From positions 62,001 to 126,000 of the forward strand of contig NZ_CABVHU010000003.1 in the NCBI RefSeq assembly GCF_902497855.1: 64,000 bases of DNA, read 5' to 3'. Of the stretch, positions 1 through 8,379 are shown piece after piece; position 1 is the first letter of the stretch, and every line of letters begins with the position of its first letter. The notes beneath the pieces were generated by a model. It worked only from the letters and a program-made list of their open reading frames with translations. It ran no database searches and was not told the origin of the DNA. This stretch comes from Pseudomonas fluorescens. Lineage in GTDB: Bacteria; Pseudomonadota; Gammaproteobacteria; Pseudomonadales; Pseudomonadaceae. Both the position numbers and the translations under genes were made by a program.

Positions 1-63
1 CGGATTCGCGTCGACATCACCGAATGGCAAGCCAACAACAGCACCTTCCTCTCGACGCTTTAA
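1..63 (+). CDS. C-terminal end of an unidentified protein (partial)
   Basis: The window opens inside a reading frame that encodes about 20 residues ending in NSTFLSTL and stops at TAA (61-63). The rest of the gene lies upstream of the window, so no family can be assigned. It is on the same strand as the DUF1302 gene but 336 bp away, with a GC-rich hairpin between them, so it is probably a separate transcription unit. Confidence 0.55.
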   Translation, partial: RIRVDITEWQANNSTFLSTL

Positions 64-69
64 GCGTCC

Positions 70-97
70 CCTGGCGTGTCCGAAAGGGCACGCCAGG
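70..97 (+). terminator. GC-rich stem-loop with GAAA tetraloop, possible terminator
   Basis: CCTGGCGTGTCC (70-81) pairs with GGGCACGCCAGG (86-97) around a GAAA loop: 12 pairs, one of them a wobble. It begins 7 nt after the stop codon of the truncated gene. No T-run follows, so an intrinsic terminator is not proven; it may be a 3'-end protecting hairpin. Confidence 0.4.
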
Positions 98-399
98 CCC
101 ACCAAGCAAGCGCTTGGCTTGTCAAATCCGGATTTTCAGCCATTCTTGCCGTGCCGACAGGTGTCGGATTGGCGAAAGGACTGTTCCAGAGTGGTTGGCG
201 CTGCAAATCACACTTTAGAGGGATCAAGCAGTACTACCTGCTGGCTATAGTCCGCTCAAGGATTTTTAAGAACGGAGCACACGCACACACCGGGGCGATG
301 CAACTTTGGAATGACTTAGGGCTACCTTGGCGCCCAGTCATCCATCGCGTTTTTAAGAGTGCTAATTGCCATAACAATAATGCACATGGAGTAGCGTCG
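98..399 (+). promoter_or_regulatory. Upstream region of the DUF1302-DUF1329 operon
   Basis: About 300 bp without a convincing gene. The long open frame continuing upstream from 400 has no sensible start and no family-like sequence. The stretch just before the gene (AT-rich, then TGGAG at 387-391) is a normal ribosome-binding region for the ATG at 400. A small inverted repeat AGCAG/CTGCT lies near 229-243. I could not place a clear sigma70 or sigma54 promoter. Confidence 0.3.
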
Positions 400-2337
400 A
401 TGACATCAGTAAACCAGTTCTGGCGCAGGGCGAAACTGCCCCTGGCGGTCAGTCTTGCCTCTACGCTCGCCGGGCCAGCATTCGGCGTCAGTTTCAACGT
501 TGGTGAAATCGAAGGTCAGTTCGACTCATCCCTGTCGATCGGAGCCAGTTGGTCTACCGAAAGCGCCAACAAGAACCTCATCGGCGTCAACAACGGCGGT
601 CGCGGCCTGTCCCAGACCTCCGACGATGGTCACTTGAACTTCAAGAGCGGCGAAACCTTCTCGAAGATCTTCAAGGGTATCCATGACCTTGAATTGAAAT
701 ATGGCGACACCGGCGTTTTCGTCCGTGGCAAATACTGGTATGACTTCGAGCTCAAGGACGAAAGTCGTCCGTTCAAGGACATCAGCGACAGTAACCGCAA
801 GGAAGGCGCCAAGTCCTCCGGCGGGCAAATCCTCGATGCCTTCGTCTACCACAACTACTCCGTTGCCGATCAGCCGGGCTCCGTGCGTCTGGGCAAGCAG
901 GTCGTGAGCTGGGGCGAAAGTACCTTCATCGGCGGCGGCATCAACTCGATCAACCCGATCGACGTTTCCGCGTTCCGTCGTCCGGGTGCCGAGATCAAGG
1001 AAGGCCTGATCCCGGTCAACATGTTCTACGTGTCCCAGAGCCTCACCGAGAACCTCTCGACCGAAGCCTTCTACCAACTGGAATGGGACCAGACCGTTAC
1101 CGACAACTGCGGCACGTTCTTCTCGCAACCGGACGTGATTTCCGATGGCTGCGACAACAACCTCGCGGTATTGCGCACCCGCAATGGCCTCAACGGTGCA
1201 CTGGCGGCTGCGGGGCTGCCGGCTGGGCTGCGTAATGCCAGCATCAACACCCTCGCCGCCAGGGGCGTGACCTGGGGCGACCCGGATGAAGGCGTGATCG
1301 TTCGTCGCGGTCCGGATCGCGACGCACGGGACAGCGGTCAGTTCGGCGTGTCCTTCAAATACATGTTCGATCCGCTGGACACCGAATTCGGCGCCTATTT
1401 CATGAATTACCACAGCCGTGCGCCTATTTTCAGCGGCCATGGCGCGCCGGCGAGTGCCTACAGTGGAGCAGGCCTGGTGGGGGGGCTGGTGGGGGCCGGG
1501 GTTCCGCTCGGCGTCGCGGCCGGCCTGGCGCCGACCTTGCTGCCGTTGGTGGTGGCGGGCAACTCCAGCTACTACGTCGAATACCCTGAAGATATTCGCC
1601 TGTATGGTCTGAGCTTCTCCACGACGTTGCCTACCGGTACCGCGTGGAGCGGTGAAGTCAGCTACCGGCCGAATGCGCCGGTTCAGCTCAACACCACCGA
1701 CATCCTCTTTTCCGGCCTGACGCCGCTGAACCCTAACGTCTCCGTGCTTCAGGGGCAGCCAGGGCAGGATCAACAAGGCTATCGCCGCAAGGAAGTGACC
1801 CAGCTGCAGACCACCTTGACCCACTTCTTCGACCAGGTGATGGGCGCCGAGCGGCTGACCCTGGTGGGCGAGGTCGGCTTTACCCACGTCGGCGGCCTGG
1901 AAAGCACTTCCAAGGCGCGTTACGGCCGTGACCCGAGCTACGGTCCTGGTCCGTTGCCAAGTGGCCAGTGCGTGGCATTGAACACGTCCACTTTGGCGGG
2001 CGGTCCGCAAAACAACGTCAGTCGCTATTGCGAAAACGATGGTTTTACCACCGCCAACTCCTGGGGTTATCGCGGTCGTGCCATCTGGGAATACAACAGC
2101 GTATTCGCCGGGGTGAACCTCAAGCCGAACGTGGCCTGGTCCCATGACGTGGAAGGTTACTCGCCAGGCCCTGGCGGCAACTTCGAGGAAGGTCGCAAAG
2201 CGGTCAGCCTGGGCGTCGATGCCGAGTACCAGAACACCTACACCGCGAGCCTGGCATACACCAACTTCTTCGACGGCAAGTACACCACCACGGATGACCG
2301 CGACTTCGTTGCGCTCAGCTTCGGCGTGAACTTCTAA
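400..2337 (+). CDS. DUF1302 family outer-membrane beta-barrel-like protein
   Basis: A 645-aa protein of the DUF1302 family, whose members are predicted outer-membrane barrels encoded beside DUF1329 proteins; the substrate is unknown. The start at 400 has a GGAG 9 nt upstream. It gives a signal peptide (positive MTSVNQFWRRAK, hydrophobic core, cleavage near residues 28-30), whereas the frame open further upstream would bury it. The mature protein is rich in Gly, Asn, Ser and aromatics, with alternating-strand patterns, and ends VALSFGVNF with a terminal Phe as in many outer-membrane barrels. A Gly/Ala/Val-rich stretch near residues 355-390 may be a loop or hairpin insertion. It is 28 bp before the DUF1329 gene and surely cotranscribed with it. 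Family identity rests on overall sequence and context. Confidence 0.85.
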   Translation: MTSVNQFWRRAKLPLAVSLASTLAGPAFGVSFNVGEIEGQFDSSLSIGASWSTESANKNLIGVNNGGRGLSQTSDDGHLNFKSGETFSKIFKGIHDLELKYGDTGVFVRGKYWYDFELKDESRPFKDISDSNRKEGAKSSGGQILDAFVYHNYSVADQPGSVRLGKQVVSWGESTFIGGGINSINPIDVSAFRRPGAEIKEGLIPVNMFYVSQSLTENLSTEAFYQLEWDQTVTDNCGTFFSQPDVISDGCDNNLAVLRTRNGLNGALAAAGLPAGLRNASINTLAARGVTWGDPDEGVIVRRGPDRDARDSGQFGVSFKYMFDPLDTEFGAYFMNYHSRAPIFSGHGAPASAYSGAGLVGGLVGAGVPLGVAAGLAPTLLPLVVAGNSSYYVEYPEDIRLYGLSFSTTLPTGTAWSGEVSYRPNAPVQLNTTDILFSGLTPLNPNVSVLQGQPGQDQQGYRRKEVTQLQTTLTHFFDQVMGAERLTLVGEVGFTHVGGLESTSKARYGRDPSYGPGPLPSGQCVALNTSTLAGGPQNNVSRYCENDGFTTANSWGYRGRAIWEYNSVFAGVNLKPNVAWSHDVEGYSPGPGGNFEEGRKAVSLGVDAEYQNTYTASLAYTNFFDGKYTTTDDRDFVALSFGVNF

Positions 2338-2365
2338 GCACTGTATTTTCAGGACGAACACATAT

Positions 2366-3730
2366 ATGAAAATAACAAAGAGTCTGTTCCACGTCGGTGT
2401 TCTGGGGCTTTCGTTGCTGGCGACCGGTGTGATGGCTGCGGTCCCTGCGGCCGAGGCGGACAAGCTGGGCAAGAGCCTGACCCCGATGGGCGCCGAGATG
2501 GCGGGCAACGCCGACGGGTCGATCCCGGCCTGGAAACCCATGGCGAAAAACGCCGGTAACGTTGACGGCAAAGGCTTCCTGTCCGACCCGTTCGCCAGTG
2601 AAAAACCGCTGTTCACCATCACGGCGCAGAACGTCGACCAGTACAAAAACAAGCTTGCCCCGGGCCAGTACGCGATGTTCAAGCGCTACCCCGAAACCTT
2701 CAAGATGCCGGTCTATCCGTCCCATCGCGGTGCCACGGTGCCGGATGCGGTGTTTGCTTCCATCAAGAAAAACGCCACCAGCACCAGCCTGGTGTCCGGC
2801 GGCAACGGTCTGGAAAACTTCGAGACCGCCATACCGTTCCCGATTCCGAAAACCGGTGTGGAAGTCATCTGGAACCACATCACCCGCTATCGCGGCGGCA
2901 GCGTGACCCGTCTGGTTACCCAGGCCACGCCGCAGCCGAACGGCTCGTACAGCCTGGTGTACTTCCAGGACCAGTTCGTGTTCCGCGACAAGATGAAGGA
3001 TTACGATCCGGCGAACCCGGGCAACATCCTGTTCTACTTCAAGCAGAAAGTGACCGCGCCGGCACGTCTGGCCGGCGGTGTGCTGCTGGTGCACGAAACC
3101 CTCGACCAGGTTAAAGAGCCACGTTCGGCGTGGGTCTACAACGCCGGTCAGCGTCGTGTGCGCCGTGCGCCGCAAGTGTCCTATGACGGGCCGGGTACCG
3201 CTGCCGATGGCCTGCGTACCTCCGACAACCTGGACATGTACAACGGTGCGCCGGATCGTTACGACTGGAAGCTCGAAGGCAAGAAAGAGATGTACATCGC
3301 CTCCGACGCCTACAAGCTCGACGATCCGAAGCTGAAATACGCCGACATCATCAAGGCCGGTCACATCAACCAGGACCTGGCTCGCTACGAGCTGCGCCGG
3401 GTCTGGCATGTGGTGGCTACCTTGAAGGAAGGTCAGCGTCACATCTACGCCAAGCGTGATTTCTACATCGACGAAGACACCTGGCAAGCGGCGGTGATCG
3501 ATCATTACGACGGTCGTAATCAGCTCTGGCGCGTGGCGGAAGCTCACGCCCAGAACTATTACAACGTCCAGGTGCCGTGGTACACCCTGGAAACCCTGTA
3601 TGACCTGCAGTCGGGTCGTTACCTGGCGCTGGGCATGAAGAACGAAGAGAAGTCGGCGTATGACTTCGGCTTCACCGCGACCACCAGCGACTTCACTCCG
3701 GCGGCGTTGCGTCAGGACGGTGTTCGCTAA
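2366..3730 (+). CDS. DUF1329 family periplasmic/outer-membrane protein (LolA/LolB-like fold)
   Basis: A 454-aa protein with a clear Sec signal peptide (MKITKSLFHVGVLGLSLLAT, cleavage after VMA near residue 24). It belongs to DUF1329, a family related in fold to the lipoprotein carriers LolA/LolB and normally paired with DUF1302 proteins. The mature part has the LGKSLTPMGAEMAGNADGSIPAW opening typical of the family and many aromatic residues. It probably works with the preceding barrel in moving a hydrophobic ligand across the periplasm; that role is inferred and the ligand is unknown. A strong intrinsic terminator follows at 3762-3792, closing a two-gene operon. Confidence 0.85.
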   Translation: MKITKSLFHVGVLGLSLLATGVMAAVPAAEADKLGKSLTPMGAEMAGNADGSIPAWKPMAKNAGNVDGKGFLSDPFASEKPLFTITAQNVDQYKNKLAPGQYAMFKRYPETFKMPVYPSHRGATVPDAVFASIKKNATSTSLVSGGNGLENFETAIPFPIPKTGVEVIWNHITRYRGGSVTRLVTQATPQPNGSYSLVYFQDQFVFRDKMKDYDPANPGNILFYFKQKVTAPARLAGGVLLVHETLDQVKEPRSAWVYNAGQRRVRRAPQVSYDGPGTAADGLRTSDNLDMYNGAPDRYDWKLEGKKEMYIASDAYKLDDPKLKYADIIKAGHINQDLARYELRRVWHVVATLKEGQRHIYAKRDFYIDEDTWQAAVIDHYDGRNQLWRVAEAHAQNYYNVQVPWYTLETLYDLQSGRYLALGMKNEEKSAYDFGFTATTSDFTPAALRQDGVR

Positions 3731-3761
3731 CGCTGACTGAAACAGAGGCCGCATCCTCGAA

Positions 3762-3792
3762 AAACGCCCCGACTGGTTCGGGGCGTTTTTTT
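3762..3792 (+). terminator. Intrinsic terminator after the DUF1302-DUF1329 operon
   Basis: ACGCCCC (3764-3770) pairs with GGGGCGT (3780-3786) and is followed by a run of seven T. An A-run precedes the stem. Confidence 0.9.
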
Positions 3793-3904
3793 GTTCGCAG
3801 GCTTTTTGTAGCCATTTGTAGCAATAACCTTCATTCCCTCTGCGTTTACCGCTAGTCTGCGGACATCTGCAACGCCGCCATCAGCATTCGAACAAGAGCC
3901 GGCC

Positions 3905-6643
3905 ATGACTGATCTGTCCCCACTCCCGGGCCCTGCAAGCGTCACCGTCGCAGCACTGGACGGGCGCTTTTTTCGGCCGCCGTTGCCTGATGGCCACGTG
4001 CTGCGGCCGCGTTTGTGCGAGCGCCTGAGTGCGGGCCTCGGTGGCAGGCTGTTGCTGGTCAGTGCTCCGGCCGGGTTCGGCAAGAGCTCATTGGCCGTGG
4101 AGTTCTGTCAGGGGTTGCCGGCCCATTGGCATAGCCTCTGGCTGGGGTTGAGTCCCCGCGACAGCGACCCGGGGCGTTTTCTTGAACGCTTGCTCGAAGG
4201 CCTCCAGGATTACTTTCCGCAACTGGGCAGACAGTCCCTGGGGCTGCTGAAAATGCGCCAGCGGCATCAACCCTTCGCCTTCGAAGAATGGCTGGACGGT
4301 TTGCTCGACGAGTTGGCCGTGCATGTGTCGCCGACGGCGCCGCTGCTACTGGTACTCGATGATTACCATCTGGCCCAGGGGCCGGTGCTCGATCGTTGCC
4401 TGCAGTTTTTCCTCAATCATCTTCCCGACGGCTTGCTGGTGATGGTGACCAGCCGCCAGCGTCCGGACTGGCACCTGGCGCGCCTGCGGCTGTCGCGGCA
4501 ACTGCTCGAGTTGCATGAGCAGGACCTGCGCCTGACCCATGACGAAGCCTTGACCCTGCTCGATCGACACAGCACCTCATTGCGCGGCGAAGCGCTGGAG
4601 AACCTGATCCAGCGTAGCGAAGGCTGGGTCGCCGGGCTGCGTTTCTGGCTGCTGGCGGCCTCCGAAGCGGGCACCGCCGGCGCGTTGCCCCAGTCCTTGC
4701 ACGGCGGGGAAGGGCTGATCCGCGATTACCTGCTCGAAGAGGTCATCGATTGCCTGCCCGCCGAGGTGCAGGCATTCCTGTACGACACCGCGCCGCAGGA
4801 ACGCTTTTGCAGCGAGCTGTGCGATGCCGTTCGCGAAGCCCACGACAGTGCCGAGATCCTGCGTTTTCTCTTGGCCCATCAGGTGTTCCTGGTCCCGCTG
4901 GACGAACAGGGTCACTGGTATCGTTACCACCATCTGTTTTCCGACCTGCTGCGCACGCGGCCGGCCACACCGGCGATGGTCCCGGTGGCGAGCCTGCACC
5001 TGCGCGCCTGTCGCTGGTTCAATGCCCAGGGATTGCTCGATGAGGCGGTGGAGCAGGCACTGCGGGCCGGGCACCTGGATGTCGCGGCGAACCTGGTGCA
5101 AAACCTCTCGGAAGAGCAACTGCTGGCCGAACAGAACGTCGGCATGTTGCTGCGCTGGAAAATGGACTTGCCCGACAGCCTGCTGGTCAGCACGCCACGG
5201 CTGATCGTGCTGTACAGCTGGGCGTTGGGGCTGGCCTGTCAGCTGGACGCCGCCGAGGAACTGGCCAGTCATTTGAGCCGCTTCCTGCCGGCCCCGTCGG
5301 CCACGGCGCAGAAGTCCATGCTGGCGCAATGGCTGGCCTTGAGCGGAATCATCGCCCGGGGGCGCGGCAATCGCGAGCTGACGTTGCTCTATTGCGCCGA
5401 AGCTCTGGAGAGTCTCCCCTCCAGGCGTTACGGCCAACGCCTGATGTGCCTCTCGACCTTGTCCAACCTGGCCATTGCCGACGGTGACCTGTGGCGTGCA
5501 CGAGGCTTGAACCGTGATTCCCTGGAGTTGGCACAACGGGTCGGCAATCCGCTGTTCGAAGCGCTGGCCCATTACGACCGCGCCCGAGTGTTGCAGGCGC
5601 GGGGAGAGATCCTGCGGGCACTGGAAGAGGTCCGTCAGGGGCTGCAACGCCTGCAAGGGTTGTCCCCGCAACGGCTGTTTGCCGTACGCGCCCGCCTGAC
5701 ATTGTATGAGGGTTTCCTGCTGGCCCTGCGCTTGCAACCACAGACTGCGCGGCTGCGATTGCTGGCGGGTTTGAACGAAGCGCGCGCCTGTCGCGATATC
5801 AGCGTATTGATCGGCCATTGCGTGATCGCCAGGCTCGAAGGCAACAGTGGCGAATTCGCGAAGGCTTTCGCCGAACTCGCCGAAGCCGAACGCCTGATGC
5901 ACATCTGGGATGTGCCGCCGATCTACTACCTGGCGATGATCACCCTGGTCAAATGCGAGCTGTGGCTGGCCCAGGGCCGTATCGACCTGGCCGAAGCCTG
6001 GCTGGCGCGACTGGGCCAGACCTACAACGGCCAGCAGGCAGCGGCGCCGCCGGAATTCCACCCACAGCTGCCGTTGCACATCGAATTGCAGCAGGCCTTG
6101 CTGGACGTGATCCAGGGGCACCCGATGCTGGCTGAAGGGCGCTTGAATGCGTTGCTCGAGAACGGCCAGCAGACAGGCCGGCAGTTGCTCAGCGTGCTGG
6201 TGTTGACCCAGAAAATCGATCTGCTCCTGGCGCACAATCGCGAGCCCGAGGCCCGGCAAACCTTCGTCCAGTCCCTGGAAGCGGCCAGTGGCGGTGCCCT
6301 GCAACCCTTCGACGCCCTGCTGAACAAATACCCTGACTGGCTGCGTGAGCAGCTCCAGCACTGTGCAAAATCGCCGATTGCACTAAACCTGTCGGAGCGC
6401 CTGCCCGCCGTCGCTGTGCGCGTTGCGCCGGAACCCTTGCCCGCGTGCGAGCAACTCAGCTCCCGTGAACTGGCCGTCCTGAAACTCATCGCCCAAGGCT
6501 GTTCGAACCAGGAAATCAGCGATCAGCTGTTCATTTCCCTGCACACGGTGAAAACCCATGCCAGCCATATCAACAGCAAGCTGGGGGTGGAGCGGCGCAC
6601 GCAGGCCGTGGCGCGGGCGAAGGCGTTGGGAGTGTTGGCCTGA
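3905..6643 (+). CDS. MalT-type LuxR family transcriptional regulator (STAND ATPase)
   Basis: A 912-aa regulator with the MalT layout: an N-terminal NTPase with Walker A APAGFGKSS (residues about 53-61) and a Walker B-like LLLVLDDY (about 147-154), a long helical TPR-like middle section (about 330-800) that senses an inducer in this family, and a C-terminal LuxR helix-turn-helix (about 850-912, LSSRELAVLKLIAQGCSNQE...LFISLHTVKTH). MalT-like proteins oligomerise on ATP and inducer and activate nearby promoters. It lies directly downstream of the DUF1302-DUF1329 pair, which suggests it controls that operon; this is inference. The ATG at 3905 has only a weak AAGAG upstream. Confidence 0.9.
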   Translation: MTDLSPLPGPASVTVAALDGRFFRPPLPDGHVLRPRLCERLSAGLGGRLLLVSAPAGFGKSSLAVEFCQGLPAHWHSLWLGLSPRDSDPGRFLERLLEGLQDYFPQLGRQSLGLLKMRQRHQPFAFEEWLDGLLDELAVHVSPTAPLLLVLDDYHLAQGPVLDRCLQFFLNHLPDGLLVMVTSRQRPDWHLARLRLSRQLLELHEQDLRLTHDEALTLLDRHSTSLRGEALENLIQRSEGWVAGLRFWLLAASEAGTAGALPQSLHGGEGLIRDYLLEEVIDCLPAEVQAFLYDTAPQERFCSELCDAVREAHDSAEILRFLLAHQVFLVPLDEQGHWYRYHHLFSDLLRTRPATPAMVPVASLHLRACRWFNAQGLLDEAVEQALRAGHLDVAANLVQNLSEEQLLAEQNVGMLLRWKMDLPDSLLVSTPRLIVLYSWALGLACQLDAAEELASHLSRFLPAPSATAQKSMLAQWLALSGIIARGRGNRELTLLYCAEALESLPSRRYGQRLMCLSTLSNLAIADGDLWRARGLNRDSLELAQRVGNPLFEALAHYDRARVLQARGEILRALEEVRQGLQRLQGLSPQRLFAVRARLTLYEGFLLALRLQPQTARLRLLAGLNEARACRDISVLIGHCVIARLEGNSGEFAKAFAELAEAERLMHIWDVPPIYYLAMITLVKCELWLAQGRIDLAEAWLARLGQTYNGQQAAAPPEFHPQLPLHIELQQALLDVIQGHPMLAEGRLNALLENGQQTGRQLLSVLVLTQKIDLLLAHNREPEARQTFVQSLEAASGGALQPFDALLNKYPDWLREQLQHCAKSPIALNLSERLPAVAVRVAPEPLPACEQLSSRELAVLKLIAQGCSNQEISDQLFISLHTVKTHASHINSKLGVERRTQAVARAKALGVLA

Positions 6644-6730
6644 GGTCATTTGACGATACACATCGCGGTAAATGGCTTGATGGCCAATTTATGCAAAAAT
6701 CCCCCTGTCCCCGTTTACCGAGCAGCCCCG

Positions 6731-7372
6731 ATGTCCCAGCAACCAACCCTGATCCGCGAAACCTTCCCCGTCGGCCCCTTGCAGTGCAACTGCACGATCA
6801 TCGGCGATCCGATCACGAAAAAAGCCATCGTGGTCGATCCGGGCGGCAATCATGAATTGATCCTGGCACGCCTCGACGCCCTGGGCCTGAAGGTGGTCAG
6901 CATCATCCACACCCACGCGCACCTGGATCACTTCCTGGCCTCCGGTCAGTTGAAGGAGAAAACCGGCGCGACCCTGCATTTGCACAAGGAAGATCAATTC
7001 CTCTGGGACAATCTGGAGATGCAATGCCAGATGTTCGGGGTGCCCTACACGCCGGTGCCGTCGCCGGATCGCTGGTTGGCCGACGATGAAGAACTGGCCT
7101 GTGGCTGTGGCGTGGCGTTGCACACGCCGGGGCATACCCCGGGTTCCATGAGCTTCTGGTTCGCCGAGGCCAAATTGCTGATTGCCGGTGACACCTTGTT
7201 TCGGCGTGGAGTAGGGCGCACGGATTTGTGGGGTGGCGATCAGGCGACCATCGTGCGTTCGATCAAGCAGCGTTTGTATACCCTCGATGAAGAAGCGACG
7301 GTGGTGACGGGGCATGGTCCCGACACTCGCCTGGGGGATGAAATGCGCGAAAACCCGTTTGTGCGCGCTTGA
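6731..7372 (+). CDS. MBL-fold metallohydrolase (glyoxalase II-like / YcbL type)
   Basis: A 213-aa single-domain metallo-beta-lactamase-fold hydrolase. The metal-binding motif HTHAHLDH is at residues 60-67. A further His lies in HTPGHTPGS (about 131-139), the bridging Asp in GDTLF (about 155), and the last His in VTGHGP (about 194). The size and order fit the glyoxalase II-like YcbL group rather than beta-lactamases. The substrate is not predictable, although such proteins often cleave glutathione thioesters. ATG 6731 gives the family-like start; a TTG at 6650 would add 27 residues with no family character. It stands alone between the LuxR gene and the OmpA-family gene. Confidence 0.85.
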   Translation: MSQQPTLIRETFPVGPLQCNCTIIGDPITKKAIVVDPGGNHELILARLDALGLKVVSIIHTHAHLDHFLASGQLKEKTGATLHLHKEDQFLWDNLEMQCQMFGVPYTPVPSPDRWLADDEELACGCGVALHTPGHTPGSMSFWFAEAKLLIAGDTLFRRGVGRTDLWGGDQATIVRSIKQRLYTLDEEATVVTGHGPDTRLGDEMRENPFVRA

Positions 7373-7486
7373 TGTGCATTTGTGCACAGTCCGGGTGGAA
7401 TTTTTGCCCATAAAAACGATCCAACGCCCGCAAAGGCTGACGCCTTGGTCCGTTGACCACAGAATGCATAAAATCAGGAGCTATAC

Positions 7487-8227
7487 ATGTTCACCAAGCA
7501 GCGTTTGATTATTGTCGCTACGGCTGTGGCCTTGCTGTCTGGCTGCGCCTCGCCTAACCCTTACGACAATCAGGGTCAAGCTCAGGGCCAAGCCGACAGT
7601 GGATCCACGGGCATGAGCAAAACCGCCAAGTACGGCGGGCTCGGCGCTCTGGCCGGTGCGTTGGCCGGTGCGGCCATTGGCCACGACAACCGTGGCAAGG
7701 GCGCGCTGATTGGCGCCGCCGTGGTGGGTGCTTCCGCTGCCGGTTACGGTTACTACGCCGACCAGCAGGAGAAAAAACTGCGGGCCAGCATGGCCAACAC
7801 CGGGGTTGAAGTGCAGCGTCAGGGCGATCAGATCAAGCTGATCATGCCGGGCAACATCACTTTCGCCACCGATTCGGCAAACATCGCCTCGAGCTTCTAT
7901 CAGCCGCTGAACAACCTGGCGGGCTCGCTCAAGGAGTTCAATCAGAACCAGATCGAGATCGTCGGCTACACCGACAGCACCGGCAGCCGCCAGCACAACA
8001 TGGACCTGTCCCAGCGTCGTGCCCAAAGCGTGGCGACTTACCTGACGTCGCAGGGTGTCGGCGGTGCCAATTTGAGCGCCCGTGGCGCCGGTCCGGATAA
8101 CCCTGTTGCCAGCAACGGTGACGTCAATGGACGGGCGCAGAATCGTCGGGTCGAGGTCAACCTGAAGGCGATTCCGGGTCAGCAGTATGGTGCCCAGCAG
8201 CAAGGCACCGTTCAGCAATACCCGTAA
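7487..8227 (+). CDS. OmpA-family outer-membrane lipoprotein (YiaD-like)
   Basis: A 246-aa lipoprotein. The signal peptide ends in the lipobox LLSGC, with Cys20 as the lipidated residue. A glycine-zipper stretch follows (GGLGALAGALAGAAIGHD, about residues 45-70), then a C-terminal OmpA domain (about 120-235) with the peptidoglycan-binding pattern GYTDSTGS...LSQRRAQSVATYL. It is likely anchored in the outer membrane and binds peptidoglycan through meso-diaminopimelate, helping envelope integrity. AGGAG lies 8 nt before the ATG. It is monocistronic, followed by a REP palindrome pair. Assignment to the YiaD-like group is by layout. Confidence 0.88.
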   Translation: MFTKQRLIIVATAVALLSGCASPNPYDNQGQAQGQADSGSTGMSKTAKYGGLGALAGALAGAAIGHDNRGKGALIGAAVVGASAAGYGYYADQQEKKLRASMANTGVEVQRQGDQIKLIMPGNITFATDSANIASSFYQPLNNLAGSLKEFNQNQIEIVGYTDSTGSRQHNMDLSQRRAQSVATYLTSQGVGGANLSARGAGPDNPVASNGDVNGRAQNRRVEVNLKAIPGQQYGAQQQGTVQQYP

Positions 8228-8240
8228 CACCGCAAAAACC

Positions 8241-8354
8241 TGTAGGAGCAGCCGGTCGACGCTCGATTGCTCGCGGTGGACGGCAACGATGACGCGGGCT
8301 GTCTGGATGACCGCGCCGTTCTTGAGCCCATCGCGAGCAAGCTAGCTCCTACAG
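8241..8354. repeat. REP/BIME inverted pair
   Basis: TGTAGGAGC...GCTCGCGG at 8241-8278 faces CATCGCGAGCAA...GCTCCTACA near 8330-8353, the usual head-to-head arrangement of Pseudomonas REP elements. The left copy is imperfect (CAGCCGGTCGACGCTCG). It sits between the convergent ends of the OmpA-family gene and ehuA. Confidence 0.85.
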
Positions 8355-8379
8355 TTGATTCGTGTCTAGGCTGACTTTC

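Noticed and set aside
76..399. N-terminal extension of the DUF1302 frame by 108 residues
   Set aside because: The extension has no ribosome-binding site or family-like sequence and would place the clear signal peptide at 400 in the interior.
526..2682. A 718-codon open frame on the minus strand across the DUF1302 gene
   Set aside because: It is the antisense shadow of a GC-rich coding sequence; it has no signal peptide, domain or ribosome-binding site, while the plus strand encodes a clear family protein.
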